Below are positions 45,857 through 57,060 of a stretch of 64,000 nucleotides of DNA, one piece after another. Below the pieces are notes generated by a model that worked only from the letters and a program-made list of their open reading frames with translations, did not search any database and was not told the DNA's origin. Position numbers and translations under genes: made by a program. Source of the stretch: Dryas octopetala. Its lineage: Eukaryota > Streptophyta > Magnoliopsida > Rosales > Rosaceae. The stretch covers positions 379,501-443,500 of the forward strand of contig OY992836.1 in assembly GCA_963921425.1 (NCBI GenBank). Direction: 5' to 3'. Numbering within the stretch: the stretch's first letter is position 1; every line of letters begins with the position of its first letter.

Positions 45857-48800
45857 TGTAACGACCCGACCCAAATTTCCACTAGAAATTTAAATTTTTA
45901 TTTAATATGTTTTTAAGAGATTTTTTTTAAGGATGTGGATTTGTATTTTAAAGATTTTGAGATTTATTTGGAAAATAAAAAGGGTTTTGGATTTAAATAT
46001 TTATTTTTGTTTTAAATTTGGGTTTGACCCGAAAGTTGACTTTTAAAATAAATGGGCTTTTAATTTTGACTTCGGGTCCGTTGGGAATGGTTCAAGTCCA
46101 CGAGTTCGTAGACACGTAGCACGCGCCATTTCGAGTTACAGTTTGAAAGATATAGGAGTTTGAAGTGAGGGGCAATTTCGTAAAATGGACAAATTGGGTT
46201 TAAAAAAATCAGATTTTTCTAGAAGTTTTTCTCTCTCTCTAGAACATTCTCTCTCCCTCTATTTATTCTCTCCCCGCACTCTCTCTCTCTCTCTCTATTT
46301 TTTTCTCCACTCCCGCACCCCTCCCTTGCCGGCCTTTGATTCCGGCCAGCACCCCCCAGGCGCTGACCACCCTCCCCCGGCCACTCTCTCTCTCTCTTCA
46401 TTCTTTTCTCTCTCTTCCCATGTTCTCTCCCTCTCCTGCACACCTCACTGCGCAACACCACCACGACCAGAAAAATCACGCCGCCGGCTTCCTCTCGCAG
46501 TGGCCAACCTCCGACGAGCCTCCCCCGACGCCGACCAGCTCAGCTCGGCCCTCCTCCAGTCAGCCCAGACCCACGTGCACAGTAACGACGCCAAAGACAT
46601 CCCTCTGTCTCGTCGGATTCCGGCTGAATTCCAGCCCTTTTCACCTCTATTTTTGGTGAGATTTCTTCCCTTTCCATTGATTTTTCATTTCCCTAAACTT
46701 TCGTTGATTAATTTCGAGTAATTGGAAATCTGAAATTTCTAGGTTTTTGAAGCCATTTCGGGTTGCTCTTTAATTTTCAGACTAGAGGGCTATTTTTGTT
46801 GTTATGAATAATAAATTTTATTCCTAGGAACCCTAATTGTGGTTTAAGATGGAAGGATTGAGTGGGCTTGAGGAATTAGGCATTTCTTGGCAAAAAAATT
46901 TTTTTGGGCCAGTCACTTTGGGCGGCACTTTCGGTAAATTCGAACCCCATTGTAAATTTATAATTAAGGGATTATTGTGGACAAATTGGTGTGAATTGTT
47001 GGTTGTGGATGTGTCGATTATTGTTAGAGAAAAACAAAGTTATTTTAGAACTAGTTTGAGACCTTGTTAATATCGATTTCAATCTAGGACGAGCTTTCCG
47101 AATCGAAGTGAGCTTCAGACAAGTTTCTTTTTAAGTTTGGGATTTGTTTTGGATCTTTGGGTGAACTTAGGTTGAGCCGGGAAACCTTAGGGGCGGTTGT
47201 GGAAGTGTTATTGGTCAATTCGTGTAGATCGTAAACCAATCCCGTAGAAACAAAGTCGAGTGAGACGTTAGACTCCACACACACATCCTTCAAAGGTCGT
47301 AGAATCGAGACTAATCTATGTTTTTGTTGTTTATTTTATAGGCGAGACGACCATGGCTCGTGACGATCCGGCGGAGGATCGAAGCTAGGGCTATCTCTGT
47401 GAGTGGACCTTACTTCCTTAAAATGATTTATGAAATTTGCATTTTTATCTTGGTTAATTGAATTTGTTTTAGTAATAACAAATGTGAGCAACTTTGGTTT
47501 TCAAATAATTTCATTAAAGATTTCATTAATCCTATTATGCATAATATTTTGATTTGATTTGGGATTTGATCAATGACAATGGATTTCGAATTTCAAATGT
47601 GTTCATAAATAAGTTTTTAAACCATATATATACATGTTAGTTTTAGTGAGTTGTTGGGCTTTGGGAAAGGAAATTTGGTTTCTCATTTTATATACAAGGT
47701 TCATTTAATATTTCAGTTTTGTTGAAAAGTATTATTTTGATCTCTGTATATTGAATTTGATTCAAATTTCGTATGCTGGCTTATGGATTTAAAGCTTCTT
47801 TTGGGAAAGTACCATGATATTTATTTCCGATGGAAAAAATTAATGATCTATTATTTAGGTTATGGAAAAAATGGTTTTCAAACCACCTTTGCAGTACCCT
47901 ACAGGTTATCAGATAAATAGGTCTTTGGGACCCATCACGACACACATATAGGCTTTGGGCCATGTGTCGGGATGCTTCGCTCTTTGGGGGCCGCTCTGCG
48001 TGCACGTATGACCAGGATTGCTTGCACGTGCTGATTTTATTCGCGCATGTGTATGGCCAGGATATTGCCTGCACGTGTTGGATTTACTCCACGCGTGTGT
48101 ATGGCCAGGATATTGCCTGCCTGTGCGATGCAGGAATTCCGCACAGGTGTATGACCAGATTATTCAGGGTATATAGCATAGTGAGAAATAAAATTGGTAT
48201 TTTCAAGGGTTTAAGTACGGATTTTAAATGAGAAATACCTTTCGAGTTTTATAATGATTTCGATTTTTATTATTTTTATGACTTTGTTAATTTAGATGGT
48301 TGGCCATTGAGAAATGTGTTTTTATTTGTCTTTTATTTGAGTTCCAATAGTTTATAACACTCTTAAAGTTTGGAAATGATTTTAAAACTGGGGGATTTCA
48401 AAGAGTGACGTGAGGTCTTAGAGCTAAATGTGGTTTTGAAGGTTTTTCTGAAACAGGATGGTTACTTTTGATTTCATTTTCATTAAACTGTCCACTCACT
48501 GAGCCTATCTCACCGTTTTTCTTGTTTTGTCTTAAATTGTCCCCCCATGTAGTAGCTTTGGTGGAGGTCGAGCCAAACACGTCGAGGCAGTTACATCCAT
48601 CTCCCTAGTCGAACCCTGTAGGCGCCATTTAATATTTTTTGTAGAAATTTCTTGTAATAGAATAGAAGCTCTGATAACTACTTTACAATTTTAAGTTGGA
48701 TTTCTGTGGAAATTGTTGGGTTTGAGACCCTATTTTGGTTGTGGTAGAGGTGGTTGCTGTTTAGAAGTGCTTTTTAACAGGTTTTGAAATTTCTGGGTTA

Positions 48801-48909
48801 GTCCATTTTCAGGGGAGGTTCTGCCGAATTTTAGGTAAGATTTTTCTTGAATTTGGATCCCACAGGATCCCTCCGGGTTTCAGGGTAGAATCCGGGGGCG
48901 GTCCTATCA
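45857..48909 (+). mobile_element. Intron-bearing TGTAACGACCC-family solo LTR (copy D), 3053 bp
   Basis: TG...CA ends with exact target duplication CAATC (45852-45856 and 48910-48914). The paralogous LTR at 42872 has the uninterrupted empty site (ACCAATCAACCG). Layout: AT-rich U3-like part, CT-microsatellite, GC-rich block ending ATTTTTG at 46655, intron-like segment 46656-47341 (GTGAGA...TTATAG), a 57-nt block 47342-47398, segment 47399-48548 (GTGAGTGG...CCCCCCAT), and a 361-nt final block. The second acceptor reads AT where copy E has AG, so it appears mutated here. No protein-coding gene is evident. Confidence 0.92.
48005..48165 (+). repeat. Minisatellite in LTR copy D
   Basis: GTATGGCCAGGATATTGCCT occurs at about 48051 and 48099 (period 48), with diverged partial units on both sides (GTATGACCAGGATTGC, GTATGACCAGATTATTC). 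Confidence 0.8.
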
Positions 48910-50123
48910 CAATCAACCGACATTAATCCCCCAAGATGCTCAGGAAAGGTTGAGCTTTTGTAATTTAAAACCGAGTTGGATCAAAATACTCGTTACACAA
49001 CATAATCTTTTAAGAAAATAAGATCAAATAAATAGTAACCAAAATAAAGATTAATCAACCCGCTAGGGTGAAATAGTTAAATCAACACCCCAAAAAAAGG
49101 GAATTACCAAAGTATAAGTAAAAGCCTCATAAGTTTAGAAGATGCTTAAAACAAAATATCACTGTTCAAAATAGGTTCCTAATGGAGAACACCCATGGAA
49201 AATAAAAAACCACTATAATAGTAAAAGACATGACAATAGAGACCTTGAGACACCCGACAAGAGAATCCAAGATGCTCACCCCTCAATCAAGCTAGATCTC
49301 CTCCAAGAGGCAAATCTGCATAAGCAATAGAATAGAAACAAAACAAAGAAAGTAGGGGGTAAGCATCACATAAGATTATAGTTTCCCTTAGGGGACCCTG
49401 CTAGCTTTGAAAACCTTTAAAAACTTTTCCCTGTGAAAGATTGATTTACTAAAATCCCAAAACATTTCCACAAAATCGATTTAGCACCTCAACTGCAGCA
49501 GTATATAGTAAACATATATAAAAATCCATAAATAATAATAATCTAGATGGTCGATACACATTAGGTACAACTATGATGTTAGCTGCAAAAGATTGCAACC
49601 ATAGCGAGAGTGCCCTAGTAAACAGAGATAGGAACTCGCAATTGAGAAACCACATCAACTGCCACCGAATCAGTTATGAGCCCTGGCTTCGCACAATCAC
49701 ACGTCACACGTAATAACTTGGCTAAGCACCCTATAACGAAAGTGATCAATTCTTCTAGAAGGTTTAGGGATTTGAACCCAAGGTCACCGACGAGGCTACC
49801 CTTACTCTCAGACCAAACACAATAAACATAATAGCATGTTATCATAGTTTAAAAACTACACATACACACATAAAGTCCATAATTAGGAATGTAGGATAAA
49901 TCCCCTTACATGGAATCCAATGCTCTTCAAGTATTCTCTTCCACAAGCTTTCCACGTTCACGCACGGTCCTATCTTGGCAAATTCTCCGTAATTAGACAA
50001 TACGACAACCTTAACCTCTTAATAACTCGACAACTGGATAACTGGGTAATCCGACAGAGACAAAATCGACAAAAGAGAACAAATTCTAAGTTAGGGACGA
50101 TTAACAATAAGGGAAGACGGTAT

Positions 50124-52874
50124 TGTAACGCCTTAGAATTTTCTTATACTTTATTTTGAGCTTATAGAAATTTTTTGAGATTTATTTGGAGTCATTACTG
50201 ATTTTCTTGAATTTATTTATTATTTTTTAGAAATTAAGGAAAATCATTTCTAAGTATTCCGAAAATTATTCAACTAGGTTTTCGCCGTTGCAAAAATAGT
50301 TTGAGGACTTAGAATTGAAGTACTCGATAAGATAAACCTAATGATACTAAGATCATAATTTTCCAAGGACCGTATTATTTATAGAGAATTTCGGAAGTTA
50401 GATTGTAATTTTGAGGAATTAGAAAAATTGAAGAAAATAGGTAAACAAGCACTTTCGAGGACATTTTCAATTGTTTGGAAAAAATGTGTAAATCGTTGAA
50501 GAAACTAAAATTATGGGGAGATAGTATAGAATGCCACGAACGACATCTTATTCTTAGATTACATTGACGACTACGAAATAATTTCTTGTAAATTTCGGAA
50601 GAAATTAGAGAAATGACAAAATTTAAATAGAAAAAAAAATAGAAAACAGGGATCGCGATCACCACCGTTGATCGATCTTGATCTAATGGTGGAGTAGTCA
50701 CCAAGTAATTTGAGTAATGACCAAGTAAAGGATCAGCCACTTGTCATGGCCAAAGGATCCCTGGACACGTGTCATCGTCTCACGTTGAGACCTTTTTCTT
50801 CAATTACTCACTACACTCACTTGTTTACTCGTTGTACCCACCTAGAATTGCTAAGTGTACCCACCTTAAAGCCTATAAATAGGAAGCTATTTCTCATTTC
50901 TAAATCACACCACAACTTTGAGAGCTTCTCTCTCTATCTCTCCATAAAATTCGTCCATTTCTCTCTCCTAAAACTTCTCAACTTATTTCCATCATAATTT
51001 CTTCATCTGACGTCCGATTTAAGATCCGTTTTCAACCACGCGATCGTGACCCTAAGCCCGACCTTTTTAGATGATTTCTAGGCTGATACTCTACATAAAT
51101 TAGGCTTTTATTTTCAAAGGCTAAGGTAAGGCCCTAAACCTAGTCAAAGTTCTACTAAAATGTTGTCAGAATTTTCTCATGTTAATTAGATTCTTGTTAT
51201 GTTTAAATTAGAAAACCAAAGTAGTACTGATGTTTTGCCCGTGGGAAGTCTTCAATCAGGTAACCCAACAACCTAGCTTCTTTAAATTACTAATTATTTA
51301 AGTTTTAGTTATAGTCGAAACGCCGCCCGACTTTTGTTAATTAATCAACCTAATAATAGATTGAGGAAGATATATTAATGTCAAATGATGTGCTGTCTAG
51401 GCAAGTCCATGAGCAAACATGCGTTGGACACTGGGCTTGATATCCCCCAGTTTCCCATGTACTTATCTGGGCACATCGTAGGGCATTAACTTATCAATTT
51501 CCAATACTTTATTAAAATGAACTTCAGTAGAAACAAAATAGGAGTTCAAGAATTGAGCCGTTACTCGGTTCCTAAACAAAAGATTCTGACATGACTGTCT
51601 GCCTCAGGGTGCGGGGTCATGTTAGATTAAAAACCCAACAAATACAGAGATTGGTCTTAGTAGACTAGTTTCTGGAATTTTCTGGGAACATGACTGAAAG
51701 GAAAAGTCATTCTGTCAAAACTTACTTTTGACTGAATTATTGTCGGACTTGGACTTTCCAGTTATCCAGAGAAGAAGTCAGGACTTTGGTGTTATTGGAC
51801 CGCATCATCAGGTTAAGCTTGAACTCTAGATAGGGGGAATCCTCACACCCTGTCTATGGGACTTTTATTGTGAGTATGTATGATAATAAATATTGTTGCG
51901 TGCAAAAATGCATTGTTTTTGCTTGTCATATCGTATGGATTTTCGTGTGTTAACTGATTGATGATCTGAGAGTAAAGGGTTGTTATATTATAACCTTGGG
52001 TTCGATTCCCTAAACTTTTGGAAGGGATTTGTACGGACGAGCTAGTCGAATGTCCAATAGGGAGACTAGCTTATGAGGTACTAATCAGAGATAACTACTC
52101 TCGCTACGATACCAAACTTTTGCTTGGTAAGCGTAGTTGTTCATTAATGTGTTCGATCATCAAGTACGTTTCAATTATTGAGTACTCAGAAACGTTTGCA
52201 AAAGACTGCATGTTCATACTCAAAGATTGTAGAAATTCAACTATCATTATTGTTGCTGGTTTTGTGGTAAATCTTTTCCAATTGTTTTTCTCTTCTGGCC
52301 ATATATTTATATGTTTATTTTAACCTCCTATTTTCAAATCTAGCCAGGGTCCCCCGAGGGGAAGCTATGAACGTATGTGATGCTTACCTCCTACCTGCTT
52401 TCTTGCAGCTATTCCTGGGTTTAACGATCTCGATTGATCAGTTTGGGCGTGGCACTTCTGAATCTTGGTTGGCTTCCGCAAGGTCTCTAGGTCTTTTACC
52501 GTGTTCTTTTGCTACTAACATTGGAACCTTGCTTTCTTTTATGTTGTTGTCATTTTTTTCTTTCCGTTAAAGTTGTAATGTATTTCAAACATCTGTAGTG
52601 TGTTGGTTGGGGTCTTTTGTAAAATTTCGTTTAAGAGCTTTTGTGAACTCGTCACCCTAATGGGTTGGCTTTTTAATATAAACTAGTTTGAATGTGTTTA
52701 ATTATATCAAATCATGTGTGCAATTTAACTCTAATCCAACCCGTATTCTATCAAACAAAGGGCTTAACTCGTTTTAAGAAATCTTGGGATTATAATGCTC
52801 GAGATACGAGTATTATATTCTCGGGAATTCTTAAGACGGGTGCCGTTGTGGCGATCCCAGATTGGGATGTTACG
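50124..52874 (+). mobile_element. 5' LTR of Tekay-like element, about 2.75 kb
   Basis: Starts TGTAACGCCTTAGAATTTT. The end is set near 52874 (GGGATGTTACG, final A apparently mutated) by homology with the ends of the 42872 and 27070 LTRs and by the primer site six bases further on. It aligns with 61731-64000, with roughly 5-7% difference in the parts I compared. TATAAATA lies at 50874. A donor-like CTAAG^GTAAGG is at 51126 and an acceptor-like TTTCTTGCAG at 52408. Small open frames inside are not credible genes. Confidence 0.88.
50874..50881 (+). promoter_or_regulatory. TATA box of Tekay-like 5' LTR
   Basis: TATAAATA in GCCTATAAATAGG, followed by a CT-rich leader; conserved in the 3' LTR at 62481-62488. 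Confidence 0.7.
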
Positions 52875-52880
52875 GATAAA

Positions 52881-52892
52881 TGGTATCAGAGC
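52881..52892 (+). other. Primer-binding site (Met-tRNA) of Tekay-like element
   Basis: TGGTATCAGAGC, six bases after the inferred LTR end. Confidence 0.92.
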
Positions 52893-53124
52893 AGTTTTAA
52901 AGAAAAATGAATTTCTAAAATGACTTTCAAAATGAGTTTTTGTAAAAGGTGTACATAATTATTTTCTTAAAAAAACCCAGCTCTAGGAATTCTCGTATTT
53001 TTTAGTCATATTCATTCAGTCTTGTTCAAGTTCTTGATTCTGCTTAAACTCTTTGTTGAAACCTGCAATTTTCTTTCGGTTCTGTCAACAAGATTCTGCC
53101 CTGACACGTTAACCCTTCCAATAA

Positions 53125-53499
53125 CCACAATGCTAACAATGAAATTGATCCCCAGCAGATAACAGCTTTCATGCAGGCATTTCTGAACAATCAGCCTCAA
53201 GCCACTCCTGCTTAAAGGGAAGGAAAAAGAAGACGAGAACATCTGAATGATTTCCTGAGGATAAAGCCCATGAAGTTCAATGGCAGTACTGAAGTAGACA
53301 ATGCTGATCCTTGGCTTCAACATATTACGAAGAAGCTCAACGCTATCAACGCTCCGTCTGAGTACAGGGTTTGGTTGGCTACACATGTTCTGGAAGGTGA
53401 AGCTGATGCCTGGTGGGACATTATTGCCCACACAGAGAATGTTGCAGAAATGGAATAGGAAGATTTTAAGCGCCACTTCAACAACCGCTATTTCCTTAA
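53125..53499 (+). pseudogene. Tekay-like gag, N-terminal part
   Basis: Frames read ITAFMQAFLNNQPQ, then after a stop EHLNDFLRIKPMKFNGSTEV, split here as EHLNDFLRIKP and MKFNGSTEVDNADPWLQHI, then APSEYRVWLATHVLEGEADA and WEDFKRHFNNRYF. A stop stands at a Trp position (53456-53458). Gag is cut at 53499 by LTR copy E and resumes at 56471. The true start codon is not clear. Confidence 0.85.
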
Positions 53500-56470
53500 T
53501 GACAGGACCGCTCCTGAATTCCACCCTGAAACTCGGAGAGGTCCTGTGGGAATCTAAATTCAAGGAAAATCCTACCGAAAATTCGGCAGAACCTCCCCTG
53601 AAAATGGACTAACCCAGAAATTTTATACTTGTTAAAAAAAGCACTTCTAAACAGCAACCACCTCTACCACAACCAAAAAGGGGTCTCAAACCCAACAATA
53701 TAAATTAACCTTATAATTTAAGTATGGTCATCAGAGCCACTACTCCTATTACATAAATTTTTACAATTTAAGAAAAGGAACTTCCACAAAATGGAAGTGA
53801 TGCCTACAAGATCCGGGAATGGAAGATGGATGCTATGCCTTGACGTGTTGGCTCGACCTCCACCAAAGCTACTACCTGGGGGGACAATTTAAGGCAAAAC
53901 AAGAAAATGGTGAGATAGGCTCAGTGAGTGGACAGTTAAATGGAGATGAAAATCAAAGATTAAATGTCTTTTCAGAAAAACCCTTTTACACACGTTTAAC
54001 TCTAAAACCTTAGAATGTCATTTGAAAATCCCCCAGTTTTTAAAACCATTTCCCAGTAAAATAATAAAATCTGAAGCTGAAAATCAAACTTTGAAAATCC
54101 AAGTTGTCAAACTGAAGTCGATACTGTCAATTTATAAATAAATAACTTAAGCTGAAAACTTTCTTCTCAAACATTCTCAACATATTGGAAATCAATAAAA
54201 CTGTTCAACTGAAACCGTCTTACTTAAAACCTTTACTGTCATAAACTCATCACTTAAAATACTTAACAATTAAAAACACATACCAGTCAGTTACCCATAT
54301 AATCTGTCATACATGCGCAGAGCCGAGAATTTGTCATACGCATGCAGAGCCATAAATTCTGTCATACATGCGCAAAGCCGAGAATCTGTCATATGCATGC
54401 AGAGCTATAATTCTGTCTTACGTGCACGCAGAGCGGCCCCCAAAGGGCGAAACATCCCAACACACGGCCCAAAGCCTATATGTGTGCCGTGATGGGTCCC
54501 AAAGACCTATCTAATCTGATAACCTAGAGGGTACTGAAAGGCGATTTAAAACTATTTTTCTCATAACCAAACATAATGTCTTTTCCCACCAATAAGGAAC
54601 ATTTTTATAACATTTTCGAAACTTAGATCTCAAAACACAGTATAAACACTTCTAGTAAAACAATCTTCAATAAATTACATTAAAAGAATAAAATAAAATA
54701 AAACTAATCACATCTTTTGACCATAAACCAAAATATGAAATAATCCATACGTATAAAAATAAGAAATTAGTTTCCTTTCCAACCTCCAACAAGAAGAAAT
54801 TTATTTGCAATAGCACTTGTAAATCCAAAATTTTATACCATTGATCAAATCCCAAAATCAACTTCAAATACGTTAAATATAAATTAATTGGTGATATTTC
54901 CATAAACTCTTAGAAAGACCAAAAGTCTATTTTAAACTTCAATTTCTCAACTAAAAATTTACATATCAAAAATAGATAACAAATTTCATAAATCATTTAA
55001 AGAAATAAGAGTCCACTCACCGTGAGAAAATCTAATGTCGATCCTCCGCCGGATCGTCGCGAATCTCAGTCGTCTCGCCTATAACACAAACGATAAAATA
55101 TGAAATTAGTCTCGGTTCAACGACATTTAGAATGTGTATAAAACCTATGCGTCCCACCCGACTCCCATTCTAGCTCGACGATTCCCAACCTCCACTCATA
55201 GACCCAAAACTCCTACATAAACACTCTGGAAGCTCCCCGGCTCAGCCTAACCCAAAAACGTCCTAACCAAGATCAATAACTCACTCCACAATTGCCCAAA
55301 ATTAATCCTTTATTCACGAATGACAGCGGGGGTTCAGACTCACTACAGGAGCCGTCCAAAGTGGCTGCCCCAACTCCAATTTCAACCAATTTTATTTAAT
55401 TTCAACCAAACCCATTAATTTTCTCAGTCCTAGACAATTATTGAGTCTCCTAGGGACGAAATTTGTCCTAGACAACACCATAATAGCCCCCAAATCCGAA
55501 AACCCAAGAAAATTCTGAAATGGCTATAATTCCCAAAATTTCAAATTTCCAATTACTCAAAATTAATCAACCTAAGCTTAAAAGAATGAAAGCCCAATGA
55601 AAGAGGAACGAAACCCACCTATTAATTTCGTGATCGGAGCTCCGGAGTGGTCGAAATCGACAAAATGGCCGGCGACATGATTGGCTTTCTCCGACAAGTT
55701 ACTGCGCACAGGGGCGGCGGGCTAGTGAGGGGAGGCACGGAGGAGGACGGCCGGCTCACGGGGGTCACGCCGGTGATCTCGTGTCGCCGGGAAAATGGCC
55801 GGAGGCTGCCCTCCGATGATGGTGTCGCACGCACACAGAGGAAGAAAGAGAAGAGGGTCTGCGGGGGAAAGAGATAGTGTAGGCTGGGGGAAAAGGGGTG
55901 GTCGGCGCCTGGGGATGTTCGCCGGAGCCAGAGGCTGGCAGGGGTGGCCGGTGATGGTGAAGGGTGGTGGCTGGGTGATGGCGCAGGGGAGGGGTGCGGG
56001 AGTGAAGTGAAGACCGAGAGAGAGTGCGGGGAGAGAGAAGAAATAGAGGGAGAGAGAGTGTGTGTAGAATATTCTAGAGAGAGAGAGAGAAAAATCAGAA
56101 AATTTTTCTGATTTTGGGTATTTAAAAACCCACTTATATAAATTACAAAATTGCTCCTCAGTTCATATGTTCGTATCTTTCAAACCGTAATTTGAAACGA
56201 CGCGTGCTACGTGTCTATGAAATCGTGGGGTCGAAACCTATCTAACGGACCCAAAGTCAAAATCAAAAGCCCATTTATTTTAAAAGTCAACTTTGGGTCA
56301 AACCCAATTTAAAACAAAAATAAATATTTAAATCAAAACCCTTTTTATTTTCCAAATAAATCTCAAAATCTTTAAAATACAATTCCACATCCTTTAAAAG
56401 AAATCTCTTAAAAACATAGTTAAATAAAAAAAATTAAATTTCTAGTGAAAATTTGGGTCGGGTCGTTACA
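53500..56470 (-). mobile_element. Intron-bearing TGTAACGACCC-family solo LTR (copy E), 2971 bp
   Basis: On the minus strand it runs TGTAACGACCCGACCC (56470) to CGGTCCTGTCA (53500). The flanks CCTTAA and CCTGAA are an imperfect target duplication. Layout as in copy D: first block 56470-55619, intron-like segment 55618-55079 (GTGGGT...GTTATAG), a 58-nt block 55078-55021, segment 55020-53876 (GTGAGTGG...CCCCCCAG), final block 53875-53500. Both segments keep GT and AG ends. Inserted antisense in Tekay-like gag. GC-rich frames at 55622-56010 are part of the LTR leader and not genes. Confidence 0.9.
54305..54435 (-). repeat. Minisatellite in LTR copy E
   Basis: About five units of about 27 bp on the forward strand (TCATACATGCGCAGAGCCGA, TCATACGCATGCAGAGCCAT and variants), in the second intron-like segment. 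Confidence 0.82.
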
Positions 56471-57060
56471 CCTGAACCCCTGCAACTGAGTAAGGCTAAG
56501 GAATTTCTGGAATTGGAACAGGGAAACATGTCAGTTGCTGAATATGTTACCAAGTTTACTGAATTGGGAAGATTTGCACGAGCAATTATGAAAGATGAGG
56601 AGACGAAGATGGCTCGATTCCTGCAAGGATTAAGGAATGGAATTCGACAACATTTGGTGAGCCATGAGTACAGAGATTTTACTGCATTGGTTAATGCAGC
56701 TTATGCTCAAGAACAACACTACCTGAATGCTATGATGAAAATGAAGTCATCTGGGAAATCGATAGAGAAAAGATTTGGGAAAAAGAGGAATTTCAATCAA
56801 GGAAGGGATAGGTCCCATAATGAGAATACCTAGAAGCATCGATCTGTAGTTTGTTTCCAGTGTGGACAAGAAGGGCATTACAAAAACATGTGTCCTCAAA
56901 GAGATGTCAGTGGGCAATTAACAGCTCCAAGAATGCAGCAATTTGGACCTGTTAACCCACCAATCAAGGCATAACCCATACGGCAACTCCAGTAGCAGCA
57001 GGGTCAAGGTAGAGGAGCTGGACCTCGACCTCAACAGAACCAGAATGGATGAGTCTTTGC
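56471..57060 (+). pseudogene. Tekay-like gag, C-terminal part with zinc knuckle
   Basis: Continues gag as PEPLQLSKAKEFLELEQGNM, VAEYVTKFTELGRFAR and a basic region (RFGKKRNFNQGRDRSH). After a TAG near 56831 it gives the CCHC knuckle CFQCGQEGHYKNMC (CX2CX4HX4C). More stops follow at about 56972 and 57050. Confidence 0.88.

Larger units (their letters stand above)
45778..50123 (-). mobile_element. 5' LTR of minus-strand chromovirus, split by solo LTR D
   Basis: Pieces 45778-45856 and 48910-50123. The forward strand starts TGTCACACCCCGGACCC. Beyond 49679 no partner survives in the window. The LTR is cut at 50123 by the Tekay-like element, so its other end should lie past the window. Its minus-strand end is homologous to those of the 27070 and 50124 LTRs. 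Confidence 0.82.

Noticed and set aside
52018..52570. Open frames inside the Tekay-like LTR as small genes
   Set aside because: The equivalent frame is disrupted in the 3' LTR and in related LTRs.
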